In this document: piece by piece, positions 8,757-17,225 of the stretch
Layout: the number at the start of each line of letters is the position of its first letter
How positions within the stretch are numbered: position 1 is the first letter of the stretch
Assembly (NCBI RefSeq): GCF_019973735.1
Contig: NZ_AP024463.1
Location: 620,001 to 684,000 of the forward strand
Direction of reading: 5' to 3'
Length of the DNA: 64,000 nt
Source: Arachnia rubra
GTDB lineage: Bacteria; Actinomycetota; Actinomycetes; Propionibacteriales; Propionibacteriaceae
Notes under the pieces: model-generated
The model's database searches: none
The model's input: the letters and a program-made list of their open reading frames with translations, nothing else
Told to the model about the DNA's origin: nothing
Translations under genes and position numbers: made by a program

Positions 8757-8939
8757 ATGAACATTCGGAACCTCATCAACCGCTTCCTCGATTCCGAGTT
8801 CGGCGCCTATCCCGCCACCCGTGGCGCTGTGGTCGTGGTGCCGACCCTGACTGCCCGTCCCGCCATCATCCGTACCCCCGAGGCCACTGACCAGACTGAG
8901 GTGACCTGGCCTGGCCGCGATTGGGCCCCTGCCCAGTAA
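8757..8939 (+). CDS. Small hypothetical protein (60 aa)
   Basis: A 60-residue frame starts at ATG 8757 with GGAGG immediately upstream and is followed one base later by a terminator-like hairpin. It has a basic N-terminal helix (MNIRNLINRFLDSEFG), a Val-rich middle and a C-terminus ending WPGRDWAPAQ; no signal peptide or metal motif. It is divergent from the LysR gene, a classical position for a regulated target. No family recognised. The Shine-Dalgarno spacing is short, which lowers confidence. Confidence 0.5.
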   Translation: MNIRNLINRFLDSEFGAYPATRGAVVVVPTLTARPAIIRTPEATDQTEVTWPGRDWAPAQ

Positions 8940-8940
8940 A

Positions 8941-8970
8941 AGACCCGGCCCGTCTGTGGCGGGGTCTGCC
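8941..8970 (+). terminator. Hairpin after the small ORF
   Basis: AGACCCGGCC pairs with GGCGGGGTCT (one mismatch) directly after the stop codon at 8939. Confidence 0.5.
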
Positions 8971-8989
8971 AGCAATCATCCTTCGGATC

Positions 8990-9024
8990 TGGGCTGCGAG
9001 CGCTGACCTGCTGCTCGCAGCCCA
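8990..9024 (-). terminator. Hairpin after the sugar-binding lipoprotein gene
   Basis: Perfect stem TGGGCTGCGAGC / GCTCGCAGCCCA around an 11-nt loop, 19 bp past the stop at 9043. Confidence 0.75.
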
Positions 9025-9042
9025 GTCCTGTCGGCGGGTTTC

Positions 9043-10038
9043 CTATCCGCCCCAGCAGGTGCGCACGCCGTACTCCACGTTCTTCGACGTGACTCCCGGC
9101 GCGGGTGAGCCGCTGACCAGCTCAGTCCCGGTGGCCAGATAGCCTGAGGGTTCCCGGCCCTCCCTGACCTTCGCGACGATCGCCTCAACGCCTTCCCGGG
9201 CCATGTTCTGCGGGAACTGCATCGCGGTGGCATCGATGTCGCCGGGCCGCACGGCATTCTTCATGGTCTCGCAGCCGCCGTCGATCGTGACCACGACCAC
9301 TTTCGCCAGGTCCTTGCCCGCCGCTTTCAGCGCCTCGACGGCTCCCAGCGCAGCCGGCTCATTGACCGCATAGACCACGTTGATCTCCGGGCTCCTGCCG
9401 AGGGCCTCGGCCATGGCCTGCTGGGCCGTGGCCTGGTCACCTTGGGTGTCAGCCTGGCCAGCCACCCAGGATGAGTCGGAAGGCATCCCGAATCCGTCAC
9501 GGAACCCGGTGCCCCGGTTCTCGCCCGACGCGATGCCGGGCGCCAGGTTCAGCATCATGACCTGCGGTGCCAGGCCGAGTTCGTCGATCTTCGCCCGCGC
9601 GTACTGTCCGACCAGTTCCCCGGCCCGTGTGTTGTCGGTGCCGAAGTAGGCGTTCGTGGTCTCCTGGGGATCCATCGGGGTGTCGAGGGCGATCACGGTG
9701 ATGCCTTTGTCGCGAGCAGTCTGGATGTCGGCGTCCAGGGCCTTGGAGTCCGTCGGGGCGATGAGGATCCCGTTGACCCCCTTGGCGACCATGTCGTTGA
9801 GGGCGGCGCGCTGTGACTCGACGTCAACGTCGCTGTCACCCGTTGCCGTGGTGAGTGTGGCGCCGGCCTTGTGGGCTGTGTCCTCGGCCACCTTGCGCAA
9901 CGTCACCCAGTACGGGTTGGTTTCCTGCTTCGTGATGAGTCCTATGCTGACCGGCGGCCGGTTGTCGGCGCAGGCGCCCAGGGCGAGAGTGATGACGACG
10001 ACCAGGGCGGCAGCCAGCCATCGCGAGGGGGTTCTCAT
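9043..10038 (-). CDS. Periplasmic-type sugar-binding lipoprotein (PBP1/LacI fold)
   Basis: A 331-residue secreted lipoprotein with a signal peptide (MRTPSRWLAAALVVVITLALGAC; lipobox LALGAC, Cys about residue 23) and a type I periplasmic sugar-binding fold of the ribose/fructose-binding (RbsB/FrcB) family. Typical landmarks are SIGLITKQETNPYWVTLRKVAED, GVNGILIAPTDSKALDADI, IALDTPMD and AVNEPAALGAVEALKAAG. I chose ATG 10038, which overlaps the stop of the fucP-like gene (ATGA) and has GGAAGGAAG upstream; a longer frame to 10101 lies inside that gene. No ABC permease or ATPase is next to it, so it is an orphan receptor coupled to an MFS symporter. It could serve sensing, substrate capture or a distant ABC importer. 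Confidence 0.88.
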   Translation of the reverse strand: MRTPSRWLAAALVVVITLALGACADNRPPVSIGLITKQETNPYWVTLRKVAEDTAHKAGATLTTATGDSDVDVESQRAALNDMVAKGVNGILIAPTDSKALDADIQTARDKGITVIALDTPMDPQETTNAYFGTDNTRAGELVGQYARAKIDELGLAPQVMMLNLAPGIASGENRGTGFRDGFGMPSDSSWVAGQADTQGDQATAQQAMAEALGRSPEINVVYAVNEPAALGAVEALKAAGKDLAKVVVVTIDGGCETMKNAVRPGDIDATAMQFPQNMAREGVEAIVAKVREGREPSGYLATGTELVSGSPAPGVTSKNVEYGVRTCWGG

Positions 10039-11315
10039 GATGCTTCCTTCCTGGTGTAGAACAGGTCGTAGGCGGCGTAGGCGCACACGAAAGCCAGGCA
10101 CACGGCAGGCACGATGAAACCGGCCGCGGAGCCCGCGACGTCCATCACCCGGGCTTGGACCATCGGGATCAGGGCGCCGCCGAGGATGGCCATCACCAGG
10201 CCGGCGGAGCCGAACTTCGCGTCATCGCCCAGCCCCTTCAGCGCCAGGCCGTAGATGGTGGGGAACATCAGCGACAGCGCCGCCGAGATGCACACCACCG
10301 CGATCAGTCCGGCGATGTTCAGCACGAAGACCGAGGTCAGGCAGCAGGCCACCCCGAAGACCGCCATGATCAGCAGGAGCAGCGCGGGACGCACCACGCC
10401 GAGGACGAAGACCATCACGAACCGAGCTACCAGGAACAGCAGCAGGCTGCCCTGCAGCCACCAGCCCGCGGCCTCGGGGGAGAAGCCGACCACGTCCTGG
10501 GCGTAGATGATGGTGTAGGTCCAGGCGCAGGTCTGAGCAGCCACGTTGAAGAACTGCGCGATGACGCCGTAGCGGTAGAGCTTGTTCGCCCACAGGCGCC
10601 CGAACCTGCCGCCCCCATTCGCGGGAGCAGGGGTCTGCGGGGGGAGTGGGAGCTTGCGGAACGCGATCAGCAGCCAGATGATCACCAGGGCAGTCGCGAT
10701 GCCGAGGTAGGGGCCGAGCACCAGGTTCAGGTCGGCCTCCTGCGCGGCGAGGGCGTCCTGCTCGGTCATGATGGACTTCGCGGTCTCCGGCGTCAGGTGC
10801 GGCAGGATCAGCACCGCGCCCATCAGGACACCCAGGTTGGCGCCGATCGGGTTGAATGCCTGGGCCAGGTTTAGGCGACGGGTGGATGTGGCCTCGTCGC
10901 CCATCGCGATCACGAGCGGGTTCGCGGAGGTTTCCAGGATGGAAAGCCCCGAGGCCAGGGTGAACAGGGCCAGCAGGAACAGTCCATAGGCAAGGGTCTT
11001 TGCCGCGGGAATGAAGAGAAAACCACCTGCTGCCGCGAGACCCAGGCCGGTCAGGAGGCCCGCTTTGAAGCCGAACCGCTGGTTGATCATGGCGGCTGGG
11101 ATCGCCAGCAGGAAATAGGCGCCGTAATAGGCGAACTGCACCAGCGATGACTCCAGGTTCGTCATGGTGAAGATGCTCCGGAAGACGCCGACCAGCACGT
11201 CGGTGAGATTGGCCGACGTGCCCCATGCGGCGAAGCACAGCAGGAGCAACAGGAAGGGGACGCGCAACTCCTTCGCTACCAGCGGAGAACGTTGCTGGGG
11301 TGGTGGGGCGGTCAT
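10035..11315 (-). CDS. fucP: FucP-type sugar:H+ symporter (MFS, FHS family)
   Basis: A 426-residue, 12-segment MFS transporter of the FHS family that imports L-fucose or other hexoses with protons. The family block SGLSILETSANPLVIAMGDE (about residues 128-147, pattern ET-x-ANP) and the preceding RFGFKAGLLTGL loop are characteristic. ATG 11315 has a near-perfect ribosome-binding site (AAGGAGG). Its stop overlaps the start of the sugar-binding lipoprotein. No fucose isomerase, kinase or aldolase is nearby, so the actual substrate may be another sugar. Promoter expected in 11316-11410. Confidence 0.85.
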   Translation of the reverse strand: MTAPPPQQRSPLVAKELRVPFLLLLLCFAAWGTSANLTDVLVGVFRSIFTMTNLESSLVQFAYYGAYFLLAIPAAMINQRFGFKAGLLTGLGLAAAGGFLFIPAAKTLAYGLFLLALFTLASGLSILETSANPLVIAMGDEATSTRRLNLAQAFNPIGANLGVLMGAVLILPHLTPETAKSIMTEQDALAAQEADLNLVLGPYLGIATALVIIWLLIAFRKLPLPPQTPAPANGGGRFGRLWANKLYRYGVIAQFFNVAAQTCAWTYTIIYAQDVVGFSPEAAGWWLQGSLLLFLVARFVMVFVLGVVRPALLLLIMAVFGVACCLTSVFVLNIAGLIAVVCISAALSLMFPTIYGLALKGLGDDAKFGSAGLVMAILGGALIPMVQARVMDVAGSAAGFIVPAVCLAFVCAYAAYDLFYTRKEAS

Positions 11316-11414
11316 GTGACCTCCTTTTCCTGGGCTTCCTCGCCCTCTAGCGTCTCGTCAGTCTAACTCCGTGGCGCAGCATTGTGGTCGGTGATTTGTG
11401 GAAGATTTGGATGC

Positions 11415-11837
11415 ATGCACGCATACTCATGGGCTGTGGTGGTGCTGGGGTTCCTGTTTGCCACCTTGGCGGGCACCCCGGTGGTGCGGGGAATGTTCCG
11501 CTTGGTCGACTGGCAGACGCGCCGCGAGGCCATGCGCCGCGAGGCCATCGAGATCGGGGAGGGCGGCCCGGAGCTGATCGATCTCAGGCTGGTCAAAGCC
11601 GGGAAGGAGCTGCCAGGGGGCCGCTGGATCGGTCTCCTTGAGCGTGCGGCGGCCTATGCCTGCATCGTCGCCGGGTTCGCGGGAGGCATCGCCGTGGTGA
11701 TGGTGGTCAAGGGTTTCGGACGCTACCCGGAGTTGCGCACTCCCGATACGGCCAAGAGCGAGCGTTTCATCATCGGCACCCTCGCGAGCCTGCTGTGGGC
11801 CGCGCTGTGGGCAGGCATTACGCTGCTATTGCGCTGA
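11415..11837 (+). CDS. Hypothetical membrane protein
   Basis: A 140-residue protein with three likely membrane segments: about residues 4-24 (AVVVLGFLFATLAG), 78-101 (AAYACIVAGFAGGIAVVMVV) and 119-139 (IIGTLASLLWAALWAGITLLL), the first separated from the others by a charged cytoplasmic-type loop (WQTRREAMRREAIEIG). The C-terminal KSERFIIGTLASLLWA pattern resembles small actinobacterial membrane proteins of unknown role. Start is taken at ATG 11415; an in-frame GTG at 11382 would add 11 residues. No operon partner. Confidence 0.7.
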   Translation: MHAYSWAVVVLGFLFATLAGTPVVRGMFRLVDWQTRREAMRREAIEIGEGGPELIDLRLVKAGKELPGGRWIGLLERAAAYACIVAGFAGGIAVVMVVKGFGRYPELRTPDTAKSERFIIGTLASLLWAALWAGITLLLR

Positions 11838-12025
11838 GGACTTCGCCAGGCTGGGTCCCCGAAAGAAGTATCAGGTTCTGGCTGGAAGTGGACAAACAAT
11901 CTGACCGGACTGGTTCCCGGCGCATCCCTCTCTTTAAAACGACAGAATTGCAGACGTCCTGCCGGTATTACATTCAATCGGAATTGTGCTGTACCCTTCG
12001 GCTGTTGGTCATCAGGGGGGAAACA

Positions 12026-12913
12026 ATGCCAGAGGTCATCGTTGGCGCTCATGCCGCAATGCCAGCCGAACGGGCTGATCAGGAACGTTTCTACGCGCAG
12101 CTTGCTGAACGCAACCTGGCCACCGCGCTTGAGATTCCCTTCTCGGACTCCATCCATGAGGATATGGATTGGTTCGCCGCGCAGATTCGTGGCCGTTTCC
12201 GCAACTGCGTCGTCACGGGTATTCCGGGCACGGTGAGACGTCTTGAGAAGGAGCCTGCCTTCGGGTTGGCATCTACCGATGACGCGGCCAGGAAGGCTGC
12301 TGTCGCATGGACTGCCGAGGTGAGGAAAGCCGCCGAGGAGCTGAACCAGTTAACCGGGGAACAGTCCGTTTCATTCGTCCATATTCATTCGGCACCCGGT
12401 GTCAGGGCATCGGCTGAGGCTTTTCAACGCTCTCTGGCCGACGTGGCGGCGGACACCCGGTTCTCCGCGGAAGTGGTGATTGAGCACTGCGACGCCTATT
12501 CGCCCATCTTTCCCGGGGACAAACGTTTCCTCAGCCTCATCACGGAACTCGCTGTCGCCGATGAATTCGGATTCGCGGTCAACTGGGGAAGGTCCGCGCT
12601 TGAATGGCAGAATCCCGACCGCCCCCGCCAGCACGTTGAGATCCTCGCCGAGGCCGGGCGGCTTCGCGGGCTGATCTTCTCTGGGGTCGCTGCCGTGAAC
12701 ACCCAGTGGGGGAGGGCCTGGGCCGATCTTCAGCTACCCCTGTCTACCGACGAGCCTGCCTCGCTGATGACGCCGCAGCGGGTGGCCGAATGTCTGGCAG
12801 CTTCCGGAGACCAGCCCGCCTACGTCGGGGCGAAGGTCAAGGCTCCGGCCGGCGCTGACGTAGAGACCCGGCTGGGAATCATCTCGGCCGTGGCGCATCT
12901 GCTCAACAGTTGA
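12026..12913 (+). CDS. DUF4862 family protein (TIM-barrel-like)
   Basis: A 295-residue cytosolic protein that I recognise as DUF4862, an actinobacterial family with a probable xylose-isomerase-like TIM barrel and often near sugar genes; no reaction is established. Landmarks are the start MPEVIVGAHAAMP, LEIPFSDSIHEDMDWFA (about residues 35-51), VIEHCDAYSP (about 151-160) and the closing GIISAVAHLL. Conserved acidic and His residues at the strand ends suggest a metal or sugar site (inference). A strong AGGGGGG precedes ATG 12026. It stands alone, following an A+T-richer stretch at 11838-12025 that probably holds its promoter. Confidence 0.78.
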   Translation: MPEVIVGAHAAMPAERADQERFYAQLAERNLATALEIPFSDSIHEDMDWFAAQIRGRFRNCVVTGIPGTVRRLEKEPAFGLASTDDAARKAAVAWTAEVRKAAEELNQLTGEQSVSFVHIHSAPGVRASAEAFQRSLADVAADTRFSAEVVIEHCDAYSPIFPGDKRFLSLITELAVADEFGFAVNWGRSALEWQNPDRPRQHVEILAEAGRLRGLIFSGVAAVNTQWGRAWADLQLPLSTDEPASLMTPQRVAECLAASGDQPAYVGAKVKAPAGADVETRLGIISAVAHLLNS

Positions 12914-12959
12914 CCGGGGTAAGAGACGCTCTGCTCTCCCTGTGCTCCGTTTTCCACGG

Positions 12960-14249
12960 CTATTTCCGCACCCAGGCTCGTACCGAGGAGGCCGAGACTG
13001 CCAGCACCAAGAGAACCGTCATCGCGGTGGTCAGCAGGCCTATGAAGCTGTTGTAGTCGAGCACCAGGAGACTGAGGATCGCGTTCAGCGATGACGTGGT
13101 CATGACACAGACCCAGGCCCAGCGGAACCGTGCCACCGTCAGCACCCACAAGGTGACCTCGAACAAGGAGCCCACCAGTATCGATATCGCCGACACCTCC
13201 GGGTCGGCGGCCGACTCGGTGATGTTGATGATGAGGCTGATCAGCGCGAACAGGCCGCCGAACAACAGTGGGGTGGGCGGGATGTGGTGCCGGGCCACGG
13301 TGTTGTCCTCCTGAAACATCTCCGGCTCAGGATTCCGGCAGGCCGCCTCCGACACATCGACGACGGGCAGGTGGCCGTCCGTCTGGATGGCGTCTCCGCC
13401 GCCATTGCGGGAATGGTAGGCGGTGGAGAACTTGTCGATGACCCGCACCTCGATGTCGTGGTCCGCGTAGCGCAGCGTGTTGATGATGAAGTCGCGCTCG
13501 GCGTCGGTGTCCGCGTCGATCTTGTGGGTGATCTGGCCGGTGAACATCGACAGGCCGACGCTTCGGTCATAGGTGCCGGCCGCCAGGAAATCCACATGCT
13601 GTCCGCCCGGCAGATGCCAGCCCTCGGGGGCCGGCCAGAAGCGGACGTGGTGACGTTTGGAGGCATTCCCCTCGACCTCCTGCTGGTAGGCGAAGGCATG
13701 CTTGCGGCGGAACAGGTAGAGGTTCGACACGGGGGCGGCCGGGTAGGAGCGCCTGAACAGCGAGGAGACGATGATGCCCCAGGCGGAACGCAGCGTGATC
13801 TCGTCGGCGAGTGTCCAGCCCGCGGCCTGCATCGCGGCGTGGATGTCCTTCTCCTTGCCGTCGAAGGCCAGATTGACGGGGTCGCCGAGGATGCCGTCGC
13901 CCGTCCTGGTGCGTCCGATGAAGTAGTCGGGCACATACCAGAGCGTGAAGAGCTGATGGATCCTGGGAATCGCCAGGTAGGTTGTGACCAGCCAGAAAAC
14001 CGCGAAATGAAGCCCCCAGAGCCGGTCCCCCGGGAGGGCATGCAGCAGCATGATGATGGCGAGCCAGGCCACCAGCGCCAGCGCCAGCAGGACGAAGAAG
14101 GCGGCGACCACATCCCAGACGGGGGTGCGCTTGCGCCCGCTCACCTTGGGTTTGCGCGAGACGTAGACGGGGGGCCTGGCGGGAATCGGGTACCGGCTGC
14201 GACTGCGTGGGGCAGCCGGAGCCCTGCCTGAAGAGTCGTTCCCCGTCAT
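12960..14249 (-). CDS. LssY C-terminal domain membrane protein
   Basis: A 429-residue membrane protein. Two hydrophobic segments lie near the N-terminus (about residues 40-95), followed by a soluble LssY-C-like domain (about 120-310; WTLADEITLRSAWGIIVSSLFRRSYPAAPVSNLYLFRR and RHHVRFWPAPEG are its hallmarks) and four C-terminal segments. LssY is a protein of the Legionella lss locus, and the domain's function is not known. Start ATG 14249 (MTGNDSSGR) has AGGAAG upstream; the frame remains open further but without family support. It lies 65 bp downstream of typA on the same strand. Confidence 0.82.
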   Translation of the reverse strand: MTGNDSSGRAPAAPRSRSRYPIPARPPVYVSRKPKVSGRKRTPVWDVVAAFFVLLALALVAWLAIIMLLHALPGDRLWGLHFAVFWLVTTYLAIPRIHQLFTLWYVPDYFIGRTRTGDGILGDPVNLAFDGKEKDIHAAMQAAGWTLADEITLRSAWGIIVSSLFRRSYPAAPVSNLYLFRRKHAFAYQQEVEGNASKRHHVRFWPAPEGWHLPGGQHVDFLAAGTYDRSVGLSMFTGQITHKIDADTDAERDFIINTLRYADHDIEVRVIDKFSTAYHSRNGGGDAIQTDGHLPVVDVSEAACRNPEPEMFQEDNTVARHHIPPTPLLFGGLFALISLIINITESAADPEVSAISILVGSLFEVTLWVLTVARFRWAWVCVMTTSSLNAILSLLVLDYNSFIGLLTTAMTVLLVLAVSASSVRAWVRK

Positions 14250-14314
14250 CCGTGTCTTCCTGATCAGAGGCCATGCGTTGCATACGTTACCCGCAGAGAC
14301 TCTCCAGGCGGTGC

Positions 14315-16165
14315 TCAGCCTCGCTTCAGGCGGACCCTGTCCTTCTGCCCCAGCACAACCTTGCGGATCCGCACCACCGCCGGGGTCACCTCCAGGCACT
14401 CGTCGGCGGCGCAGAACTCCAGCTGCTGCTCCATCGACATCAGGCGGGGCGGGATCAGGCGTTCCAGCTCCTCGCCGGTGGAGGAGCGGACGTTGGTGAG
14501 TTTCTTCTCCTTGGTGGGGTTGACATCCATGTCCTCGGGCCGGGGATTCTCGCCGACCACCATGCCTTCGTACACTTCGGCTCCCGGACCCACGAACATC
14601 GTGCCCCGCTCCTGCAGGTTGAACAGCGCATAGGACGTGACGGCCCCGGTCCGGTCAGCCACCAGCGATCCCGTGGGGCGGGTGCGGAAATCACCCGCCC
14701 AGGGTTCGTAGCCCTCCGCGACGTGGTTCATGATCCCGGTGCCGCGGGTCTCCGTCAGGAACTCGGTGCGGAACCCGATCAGGCCACGCGCCGGCACCAG
14801 GAACTCCATCCGTACCCAGCCGGTGCCGTGGTTGACCATCTGCTCCATGCGCCCGCGCCGCAACCCCATCAGCTGGGTGATCACACCGACGAACTCGTCG
14901 GGGGCGTCGATGGTGAGGCGTTCGATCGGCTCGTGGACCTTCCCGTCGACCACCCGTGTCATCACCTGCGGCTTGCCAACGGTCAGTTCGAAGCCTTCGC
15001 GGCGCATCATTTCCACCAGCACCGCCAGCTGCAGCTCACCGCGGCCCTGCACCTCCCAGGTGTCGGGACGGTCCGTCGGCTTCACCCGGATGGAGACGTT
15101 GCCGATCAGCTCCTGATCCAGTCGCGCCTTCACCAGCCGCGCCGTCAGCTGCTTGCCCGACTTCCCCGCCAGGGGCGAGGTGTTGATGCCGATCGTCATG
15201 GAGATCGACGGCTCGTCCACGTGGATCAGCGGCAGCGGCTTCGGATCGTTAGGGTCGGAGAGGGTCTCGCCGATCGTGATCTCCGGGATGCCCGCGATGG
15301 CGACGATGTCGCCCGGTCCGGCCTGTTCCGCCGGGACCCGGTCCAGGGCTTCAGTCATCAGCAGCTCGGTGAGCTTCACGTTCTGCACGCTGCCGTCGTG
15401 CCGGCACCACGCGACCTGCTGGCCCCGCCTCAGCTTGCCCGCGACGACGCGGCACAGCGCCAGCCGCCCCAGGTAGGGGGAGGCATCCAGGTTTGTCACG
15501 TGAGCCTGGAGGGTCGCGCCCTCCTCGTAGCTGGGGGCGGGCACGTTCTCCAGGATGGTCTCGAACAGCGGCTCTAGGTTCTCCGAGTCCGGCATTCCGC
15601 CGTCCGCGGGCTGGGCCAGGGAAGCACGCCCGGCCTTCGCGGAGGCGTAGACGATGGGGAAGTCCAGGGCGTCGGCCGCGTCGTCGTCGAGAAGGTCCAT
15701 GAATAGGTCGTAGGTCTCCTCCACTACCGCGGAGATGCGGGCGTCGGAACGGTCCACCTTGTTGACCACCACGATCAGCGGCAGCTTCTTTGCCAGGGCC
15801 TTGCGCAGCACGAACCGGGTCTGCGGCAGCGGCCCCTCGGAGGCATCCACCAGCAGCACCACCCCGTCGACCATCTCCAGGCCACGTTCCACCTCACCGC
15901 CGAAGTCGGCGTGGCCGGGCGTGTCGATGATGTTGATGGTCACCTCCCGCCCGTCGGCCATCTGGTGCCGCACGGCGGTGTTCTTCGCCAGGATGGTGAT
16001 GCCCTTCTCTCGTTCCAGGTCCATGGAGTCCATGACACGCTTGTTGACGTCGGAACCCTCCCGGAAAGCGCCCGACTGCCACAGCATGGCGTCAACGAGC
16101 GTCGTCTTCCCGTGGTCGACGTGAGCGACGATCGCGACGTTGCGCAGGTCTTGGCGGATAGGCAT
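14315..16165 (-). CDS. typA: Translational GTPase TypA/BipA
   Basis: A 616-residue ribosome-binding GTPase that assists ribosome assembly and stress or cold adaptation. G1 is AHVDHGKTT (about residues 14-22), G2/switch I is REKGITI, G3 is DTPGHADFGGEVER and G4 is NKVDR; the BipA-specific C-terminal part includes RGLIGFRTEFLTETRGTG. I choose ATG 16165 (MPIRQDLRNVAIVAHVDHG), which has GAGGAG about six bases upstream; a longer frame to 16255 is unsupported. Full length. Confidence 0.96.
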   Translation of the reverse strand: MPIRQDLRNVAIVAHVDHGKTTLVDAMLWQSGAFREGSDVNKRVMDSMDLEREKGITILAKNTAVRHQMADGREVTINIIDTPGHADFGGEVERGLEMVDGVVLLVDASEGPLPQTRFVLRKALAKKLPLIVVVNKVDRSDARISAVVEETYDLFMDLLDDDAADALDFPIVYASAKAGRASLAQPADGGMPDSENLEPLFETILENVPAPSYEEGATLQAHVTNLDASPYLGRLALCRVVAGKLRRGQQVAWCRHDGSVQNVKLTELLMTEALDRVPAEQAGPGDIVAIAGIPEITIGETLSDPNDPKPLPLIHVDEPSISMTIGINTSPLAGKSGKQLTARLVKARLDQELIGNVSIRVKPTDRPDTWEVQGRGELQLAVLVEMMRREGFELTVGKPQVMTRVVDGKVHEPIERLTIDAPDEFVGVITQLMGLRRGRMEQMVNHGTGWVRMEFLVPARGLIGFRTEFLTETRGTGIMNHVAEGYEPWAGDFRTRPTGSLVADRTGAVTSYALFNLQERGTMFVGPGAEVYEGMVVGENPRPEDMDVNPTKEKKLTNVRSSTGEELERLIPPRLMSMEQQLEFCAADECLEVTPAVVRIRKVVLGQKDRVRLKRG

Positions 16166-16256
16166 GCAGGCTCCTCGGTTCGGTGGCTGGACCGCGGGAA
16201 AGTGTACGCCCAGGACCCCCGGTTCTCGTCGCACTGCCGCCCTGAGAGGACACAAT

Positions 16257-16299
16257 CGCCCCGTGCCGGCGGTCGCGACGGAGCCGCTGGCACGGGGCG
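16257..16299 (-). terminator. Hairpin downstream of the frameshifted lipoprotein gene
   Basis: Perfect stem CGCCCCGTGCC / GGCACGGGGCG with a 21-nt loop, directly after the stop at 16312. Confidence 0.7.
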
Positions 16300-16311
16300 T
16301 GTGATAGCTGG

Positions 16312-17045
16312 TCAGCTCTTGAGCTTCTCAGCCTGGGCTTTGAAGACCTCCACTGCCAGGGCCGGGTCGGGGTCCTGGCCGTTGAACGACGCCGACTGGG
16401 CCATGATGGTGGTGCTCTCCGCGGTGCCGATCACCACGTAGGTCTTCATATCGGTCTCTTTGCCATTGGTGGTGAATTGCTGCTCGCTCTTGACCGCAAC
16501 GAGATCGGAGGCGCCATCGATGTCGGGTGCCTGGTCCATGGAGAGGTCTGCTTCAGCGGCGACCCGTTCACGGTCCCGGTGACGGAGGTGCACTTCTGCG
16601 CGTAAGCCTTGTACTTGCCAGGGGCGGCTGTGTCGGTGCTCAGCAGGACGGTGGCAACTCCAGAGTCGTTGCTCCCGGCAGAGCCGGCCACGAGCTGTGT
16701 GAGGCCCGTGCTGGCGCAGTCGGCGGGCTCGATCTGAGCATCGACGTTCTGCAGGATCTTGTCCATGTCCGGGAGCTGGGGCAGCCTCTGGAAGGTCACT
16801 CCTGCCGCCTGGCCGGTCAGGATCTTGGACTCCAGGTCGGAATCGGAACTGGAGTTGTTCGCCGATGGTGCGGCCGAGGTGGCGTCAGGGGCCTTTGTCT
16901 GCGTGGCGGCCTGCGACGCTGCCGGCGATGTCTGCTGATCGGCTGCAGAGGAGGGTGATGCTGGATTGCTGTTCGAGCATGCACTCACTCCGAGGGCCGT
17001 GACGGCCAGTAGCGCGATTGCAGTGGCGGAAACACGTCGGAACAT
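16312..17045 (-). pseudogene. Frameshifted lipoprotein, paralogue of the gene at 17226
   Basis: A signal peptide with lipobox (MFRRVSATAIALLAVTALGVSAC) starts at ATG 17045 with AAGGAG four bases upstream. The first frame matches the intact neighbour up to CTSVTGTVNGSPLK and then runs out of register. The rest of the homology (ADLSMDQAPDIDGASDLVA ... VFKAQAEKLKS) continues in another frame down to 16312. The shift is a one-base loss (or two-base gain) at about 16548-16555, not in a homopolymer run. Restored, the product would be about 243 residues, equal to its paralogue. It may be a true pseudogene, a recent mutation or an assembly error. The function of the family is unknown; both look like small cell-envelope lipoproteins. 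Confidence 0.8.
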
Positions 17046-17178
17046 GACGCTCCTTAACAAGTTCTCGGGGGTATTCAGGCTGTGAGATCCAGTCAGCGGC
17101 GATGCGAGGGTCCGCGTCGTCCCCGCCGAGAAAATCTCCTAGTCATCATTGCATCCCGATGGCTCACCCCGGTCGCAG

Positions 17179-17215
17179 CGTCACGGCCCGGGGAATCGCT
17201 CCCGGGGCCGTGACG
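17179..17215 (-). terminator. Hairpin after the intact lipoprotein gene
   Basis: CGTCACGGCCCGGG (17179-17192) pairs with CCCGGGGCCGTGACG (17201-17215) with one bulge, 10 bp past the stop at 17226. Confidence 0.75.
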
Positions 17216-17225
17216 GGGCTGGGCG

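Noticed and set aside
16312..16593. A separate small gene in the alternative frame
   Set aside because: Its N-terminus has no ribosome-binding site, and its sequence is the displaced C-terminal half of the adjacent lipoprotein, as alignment with the intact paralogue shows.
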